DNA from: an uncultured Christensenella sp. | GTDB lineage: Bacteria; Bacillota; Clostridia; Christensenellales; Borkfalkiaceae | Reading direction: 5' to 3' | Length of the DNA: 64,000 bases | Assembly: GCA_910577055.1 (NCBI GenBank) | Contig: CAJTKX010000002.1 | Span: 248,001 to 312,000, forward strand | Shown: positions 60,809 through 64,000 of the stretch, piece after piece | Layout: each line of letters opens with the position of its first letter | How positions within the stretch are numbered: the stretch's first letter is position 1 | Program-made: the position numbers and the translations under genes | The notes under the pieces: model-generated | Seen by the model: only the letters and a program-made list of their open reading frames with translations | What the model was told of the DNA's origin: nothing | The model's database searches: none

Positions 60809-60837
60809 TTGACAACCTCGGATTTCGGTTGTATAAT
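60809..60837 (+). promoter_or_regulatory. Promoter of the esterase lipoprotein gene
   Basis: A perfect TTGACA (60809-60814), 17 bp and a perfect TATAAT (60832-60837). It lies back to back with the pnuC promoter, 23 bp between the two -35 boxes. Confidence 0.92.
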
Positions 60838-60854
60838 ATTGACCGACAAAAGTT

Positions 60855-60891
60855 AAGGGGGCGTCCCCTTATGCGTTACGGTGTAACGCAT
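60855..60891 (+). promoter_or_regulatory. Two abutting hairpins in the esterase mRNA leader
   Basis: AAGGGG/CCCCTT (60855-60870, four-base loop) is followed at once by ATGCGTTAC/GTAACGCAT (60871-60891, three-base loop), both perfect. They begin about a dozen bases after the predicted start site and end 17 bases before the ribosome site AAGGAG. A 5' stabiliser or protein/ligand-binding leader is inferred. Confidence 0.6.
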
Positions 60892-60919
60892 ATAAAACTT
60901 TAATTGATAAGGAGAAAAA

Positions 60920-62764
60920 ATGATGCTAAACAAAAAATGGATTGCACTTTTGATGTCTGCCGCAATGGTCGTCCCTTTTGGGTTTGCAGCTTGTAATAAC
61001 GACGGCGACGGAGAGGGCGGCGACGGAACTAAACCGACGGGGAATACTCTTACCGCCCCGCAAGTAACTTTGGACGGGAACGTCCTTTCTTGGGCTGCGG
61101 TTGAAAACGCCGACAGTTACAGCGTTTATTTGGTTGAAAACAACCAAAACAAATTGGTTTCCGAACAAACGGGCTTAACTTACAATATCCCCAAAACCGA
61201 CGTAGGCGAATACAATTATTACGTTGTCGCGCAAAACTCTACGCTTAACATCAAAAGCGGTAGGTCTATAACCGTTACCTATACTATTGCGCCCGATACT
61301 TCGACGTTATTGTCGGGCAACATTTATCTTGTAGGCGACTCAACGGTATGCGCGTTCAGCGATAATTACTATTTGCCCCGTTACGGCTACGGTACGCAGC
61401 TTTATAACTATATCAACTGCGAGCCTACGCAAATCAAAAACCTTGCCCTTTCGGGAAGAAGCTCCAAAAGCTATTTAACCGAGGGCAATTATGCCACCTT
61501 AAAAAACAGCATAAAGGCGGGGGACTATCTTATAATAGGCTTCGGACACAACGACGAGAAGAATGACGACGCGGAACGTTATACCAGCCCCACGGGCGAT
61601 AAACAAACGGAAGGCTCGTTTCAAAAAGTTTTGTACGATAATTATGTGAAACTTGCTAAAGATAAAGGCGCAACGCCTATTCTCTGTACGCCCGTAGTAA
61701 GATACGATTCAACGGGCGCTTACACCGGTTCCGTCGTGCATGTCACCTCTAACGGCGACTATGTCCAAGCGATAAAGAATCTCGGTGAAGACACCGACAC
61801 TACGGTTATCGATTTAACCGCGATAACCAAAGATTTATACAAGCAAGATAACGAAAAAGCTCAATATTATCACGCTTTTACAACCTATAAAGGCGAAAAA
61901 CCCGACGAAACCCCCAATGGCAGAGATAATACTCACTTGAATAAGTACGGCGCAAAAACCGTAGCTTTCTATTTGACGCAAAGATTGCTTTCATCTGATT
62001 GCACGCTTAAAAACAGTATAAAAACCAATTCCATTGCGCCTAATTTCGATATCGATTATCCCGCGGCTATAAAAGATGATTACGTGCGCCCCGAATATGA
62101 TTCATTCAATCCTACAACGACGACGGCAAGAAAATTGACGACGATAATGACAAATGATACTTCCGCGGATTGGTACGCTACGGCTATGGGTGATATAACC
62201 AATGCGAACAGTTTTACGATTTCTGAAAGCGAAAGTACTTTTACCGTAGGGAACACGGACGGCAAGGGTAAATTTGCCTCCGGCGGTGACGGATTTGCTG
62301 CGGCGTTTATTCAAATAGACGCAAGTAAAAACTTTACGGCAAGCGCAACGGTAAAAGTTAAATCTGTTTCGGGCGAAGCAAGCAATCAGTCGGGCTTCGG
62401 TATGATGCTCCGTGACGATATTCTTGTTAACACGGTTCAATCGAGTTTAACAAGCAACTTCGTTGCAGCAGGCATTTTGAACACAAAGGGCGCTATCTTC
62501 TCGCGAGAAAACGGCACTCTCAGCGGTGCGGCAAACACTATTTCGACGGCGGTTGCGGCAAACGATACTTATCAACTCGAAATAGTTAGATTGGGGCAAG
62601 CGGTAACTGTTAAAGTTAATTCATATACGAAGACGTATACTGATTTCGACTTTGTTGCGGTAGATAACGGATATATGTATTTATGCTTGTTCGCAAATAG
62701 AAATATTACGGCTGAATTTACAAACGTACAGTTTGAAATTACCGGCGACGCGCAAGGCGCATAA
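60920..62764 (+). CDS. SGNH/GDSL-type esterase lipoprotein (rhamnogalacturonan acetylesterase-like)
   Basis: 614 residues. The signal ends in a lipobox at Cys25 (GFAAC), so it is a surface lipoprotein. A fibronectin-III-like domain spans about 40-118 (VLSWAAVENADSYSVYLV). The SGNH hydrolase domain is at about 128-370: block I LVGDSTVCAF (nucleophile Ser), block II NLALSGRSS, block III GFGHND, and block V DNTHLNKYGA (Asp/His). This is closest to CE12 acetylesterases acting on pectic rhamnogalacturonan. The C-terminal 220 residues form a beta-rich domain, perhaps carbohydrate-binding. ATG 60920 and ATG 60923 are both usable with the AAGGAG site. It fits with the KdgK-like kinase as part of pectin use, though they are 18 kb apart. 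Confidence 0.88.
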   Translation: MMLNKKWIALLMSAAMVVPFGFAACNNDGDGEGGDGTKPTGNTLTAPQVTLDGNVLSWAAVENADSYSVYLVENNQNKLVSEQTGLTYNIPKTDVGEYNYYVVAQNSTLNIKSGRSITVTYTIAPDTSTLLSGNIYLVGDSTVCAFSDNYYLPRYGYGTQLYNYINCEPTQIKNLALSGRSSKSYLTEGNYATLKNSIKAGDYLIIGFGHNDEKNDDAERYTSPTGDKQTEGSFQKVLYDNYVKLAKDKGATPILCTPVVRYDSTGAYTGSVVHVTSNGDYVQAIKNLGEDTDTTVIDLTAITKDLYKQDNEKAQYYHAFTTYKGEKPDETPNGRDNTHLNKYGAKTVAFYLTQRLLSSDCTLKNSIKTNSIAPNFDIDYPAAIKDDYVRPEYDSFNPTTTTARKLTTIMTNDTSADWYATAMGDITNANSFTISESESTFTVGNTDGKGKFASGGDGFAAAFIQIDASKNFTASATVKVKSVSGEASNQSGFGMMLRDDILVNTVQSSLTSNFVAAGILNTKGAIFSRENGTLSGAANTISTAVAANDTYQLEIVRLGQAVTVKVNSYTKTYTDFDFVAVDNGYMYLCLFANRNITAEFTNVQFEITGDAQGA

Positions 62765-62780
62765 ATTATCTTAACGAGTA

Positions 62781-62812
62781 AAGGCGGGGGCTTTTCAAAG
62801 CTCCCGCCTTAA
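62781..62812 (+). terminator. Hairpin after the esterase gene
   Basis: AAGGCGGG-GC pairs with GC-CCCGCCTT (one mismatch) over TTTTCAAA; the tail AAATTTT is a weak U-tract. Confidence 0.65.
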
Positions 62813-62846
62813 ATTTTAAAAAAAACAAAATCGCAATAAAAAAAGC

Positions 62847-62875
62847 TTGTCATTTTTTCAAGATAAATATATAAT
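62847..62875 (+). promoter_or_regulatory. Promoter of the tRNA-Gln gene
   Basis: TTGTCA (62847-62852), 17 bp and a perfect TATAAT (62870-62875), 21 bases upstream of the tRNA. Confidence 0.88.
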
Positions 62876-62896
62876 AATTAAGCAAACGCATATTAT

Positions 62897-62971
62897 TGGG
62901 GCGTCGCCAAGCGGTAAGGCAACGGACTCTGACTCCGTCATTCGGGTGTTCGAATCACTTCGCCCCAGCCA
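62897..62971 (+). tRNA. tRNA-Gln (anticodon CTG)
   Basis: A full cloverleaf: acceptor TGGGGCG/CGCCCCA, D-loop AAGCGGTAAGGC, anticodon stem ACGGA/TCCGT with loop CTCTGAC (CTG reads CAG, Gln), T-arm GGGTGTTCGAATCACT and encoded CCA (62969-62971). It reads glutamine, and the U-A first pair is typical of tRNA-Gln. It has its own promoter and terminator. The integrase just downstream marks its 3' end as an attachment site. Confidence 0.96.
62940..62971. mobile_element. Probable attachment site (attL) in the 3' end of tRNA-Gln
   Basis: The tRNA 3' half is intact and a tyrosine integrase gene converges on it 147 bp away, the usual arrangement of an element inserted at a tRNA. The exact core cannot be set because the other end is outside the window. 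Confidence 0.5.
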
Positions 62972-62974
62972 TCG

Positions 62975-63031
62975 ACACTATATATTGTAGGTTCTAAAAA
63001 CAAGAACACAATATATAGTGTTTTATTTTTT
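62975..63031 (+). terminator. Terminator of the tRNA transcript
   Basis: ACACTATATATTGT (62975-62988) pairs perfectly with ACAATATATAGTGT (63008-63021), with an inner TTCT/AGAA. TTTTATTTTTTG follows. Confidence 0.88.
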
Positions 63032-63118
63032 GTCCGAGTTTTGGCTGAGCCTCAAAAATGCCCGATTTTAGGTCATTTTTACCCCGATTTGGGAGTTATT
63101 TGGGAATTGTCAGTGGAT

Positions 63119-64000
63119 TTATGTATTTAAATCAAACTGCAAGTAATCAACTTTTTGAGCTTCCTTTAAGTGAAATTCATCTGAATAATGCGTATATACG
63201 GTTGTCGTTATCGTTCCTGTCAATGAATGCCCTGCCCAAATGCTTACAACTTCGCCCGTAACGCCGCTCTCTTTGCACCTGCTGATAAACGTATGCCTTA
63301 ATTCGTGTGAGTGATGATTTGGGAATAACCGCTTCATAGTCGTTTGCAAAGTGTTCAGATTTACGTTCTTTGCCTTTTTAAAGTCGATATACGGCAACAT
63401 TCGCTTCATCATAGGTGTAAACGGTATTTTACGTTTGACAACGTTTTTCCCCATACGCTCTTTGCTTGTTTCGCATTCAAGCCACGTTCCGTCAATGATT
63501 TTCAGGCTTTCAAGCTCGCTTCGCCTTAGTCCAGCGTACAAAAGCACAAGAAATGCGTGAGAAGTATCTTTTTTGAGATTTGCAAGGCAATGATTGACCA
63601 GCTTTTTTTCTTCTTCATAAGTGAACACCGTTCCGCTCTTGCTTTGGTAGTTGGGTACAACAACCTTTTTCATAGGTGAAGAAATGTTGTAATCGTCCGC
63701 AATCATATCAAAGATACATCTGAGTATCAAGAACAGCTTGTGCGCTGTTCTTAATGTGCCTTTATCAACAAAAGTCAACAGGAAGTTCTGTAACGTGCTT
63801 CTGTCAATCTCAGTTGCACCCATTTCACCTAATGTGGGAAGAATGTCGTGATTTAACAATCGTACGTATTCGTTATAAGTCGATTGCTTTGTCGTAACTC
63901 TTTTAATGTTGAGCCATTCTTCGGCATACTCGCCAAACGTCTTTTCGTTTTGATTGCGTTTCTTGCGCTTCGGGCTTCCGTCATAGTTATTCAGTTTTTC
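63119..64000 (-). CDS. Tyrosine-type site-specific integrase (5' end outside window)
   Basis: Catalyses integration and excision of a mobile element. The frame is open to the window edge, so 293 residues are visible: a basic stretch (PKRKKRNQNEKTFGEYAEEW), an N-terminal core-binding SAM-like domain (STYNEYVRLLNHDILPTLGE), then the catalytic domain. The catalytic set is present: Arg in LYAGLRRSELESL, HELRHTF (His, Arg), IWAGHS (His) and the Tyr in TVYTHYS. Codon use is visibly A/T richer than the neighbouring chromosomal genes, consistent with transfer. Its end faces the tRNA-Gln 3' end, so the element extends to the right, beyond this window. Confidence 0.93.
   Translation of the reverse strand, partial: EKLNNYDGSPKRKKRNQNEKTFGEYAEEWLNIKRVTTKQSTYNEYVRLLNHDILPTLGEMGATEIDRSTLQNFLLTFVDKGTLRTAHKLFLILRCIFDMIADDYNISSPMKKVVVPNYQSKSGTVFTYEEEKKLVNHCLANLKKDTSHAFLVLLYAGLRRSELESLKIIDGTWLECETSKERMGKNVVKRKIPFTPMMKRMLPYIDFKKAKNVNLNTLQTTMKRLFPNHHSHELRHTFISRCKESGVTGEVVSIWAGHSLTGTITTTVYTHYSDEFHLKEAQKVDYLQFDLNT

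Overview
The window is a 64 kb piece of chromosome from a strictly anaerobic, fermentative bacterium. I read it as an uncultured Clostridia-type Firmicute of animal-gut style. The evidence is a class III ribonucleotide reductase, Rex, a NuoE/NuoF/[FeFe] hydrogenase trio, a membrane pyrophosphatase, AddAB instead of RecBCD, NiaR, lipoproteins with Gram-positive style signals, and many TTGACA-17-TATAAT promoters with AGGAGG ribosome binding sites. The lineage is an inference, not something the sequence proves.

Layout. 1-5.8 kb: nrdD (cut by the window edge), nrdG and dut, then a ROK sugar kinase and rex, then an NSS sodium symporter. 6.3-30.7 kb: two giant tandem surface-protein genes of 17.7 kb and 6.6 kb, built from beta-helix coils followed by long runs of Ig/MBG-like repeats. 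30.9-35 kb: hydC-hydB-hydA, a bifurcating-type [FeFe] hydrogenase. 35-39.8 kb: a small gene with a divergent HTH regulator and palindromic operators, a HIT protein, a GltD-like flavoprotein behind a structured leader, and hppA. 39.8-43.5 kb: a diacylglycerol-type glycosyltransferase, a kdgK-like kinase and a D-2-hydroxyacid dehydrogenase. 43.5-44.6 kb: a compact SLOG protein / 50-residue membrane protein / divergent HTH module. 44.7-53.6 kb: a lipoprotein, addB-addA, a membrane protein and a PRC-barrel protein. 53.7-56.5 kb: nadB-nadC-niaR. 56.5-59.9 kb: an ECF sigma factor with a membrane-anchored partner carrying a large BspA-type leucine-rich-repeat ectodomain. 59.9-62.8 kb: a pnuC-like transporter and a divergent SGNH/GDSL esterase lipoprotein. 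62.9-64 kb: tRNA-Gln(CTG) with a tyrosine integrase pointing back at its 3' end, which is the left edge of an integrated element that runs out of the window.

How it fits together. The hydrogenase, Rex, mPPase and GltD-like flavoprotein form a redox and energy core. dut with nrdDG, and nadBC-niaR with pnuC, serve nucleotide and NAD supply. The surface genes, the esterase lipoprotein and the kdgK-like kinase point to life on plant or host glycans. The best candidates for something undescribed are: the ECF sigma / LRR-receptor pair, which has the logic of an RsgI-type polysaccharide sensor but a different ectodomain; the SLOG-small-membrane-protein-HTH module; the 5,884-residue capped triple beta-helix protein; and several regulatory sites, including an operator that exactly fills a 17-bp promoter spacer, structured leaders ahead of the GltD-like and pnuC-like genes, and start codons placed at the predicted transcription start.
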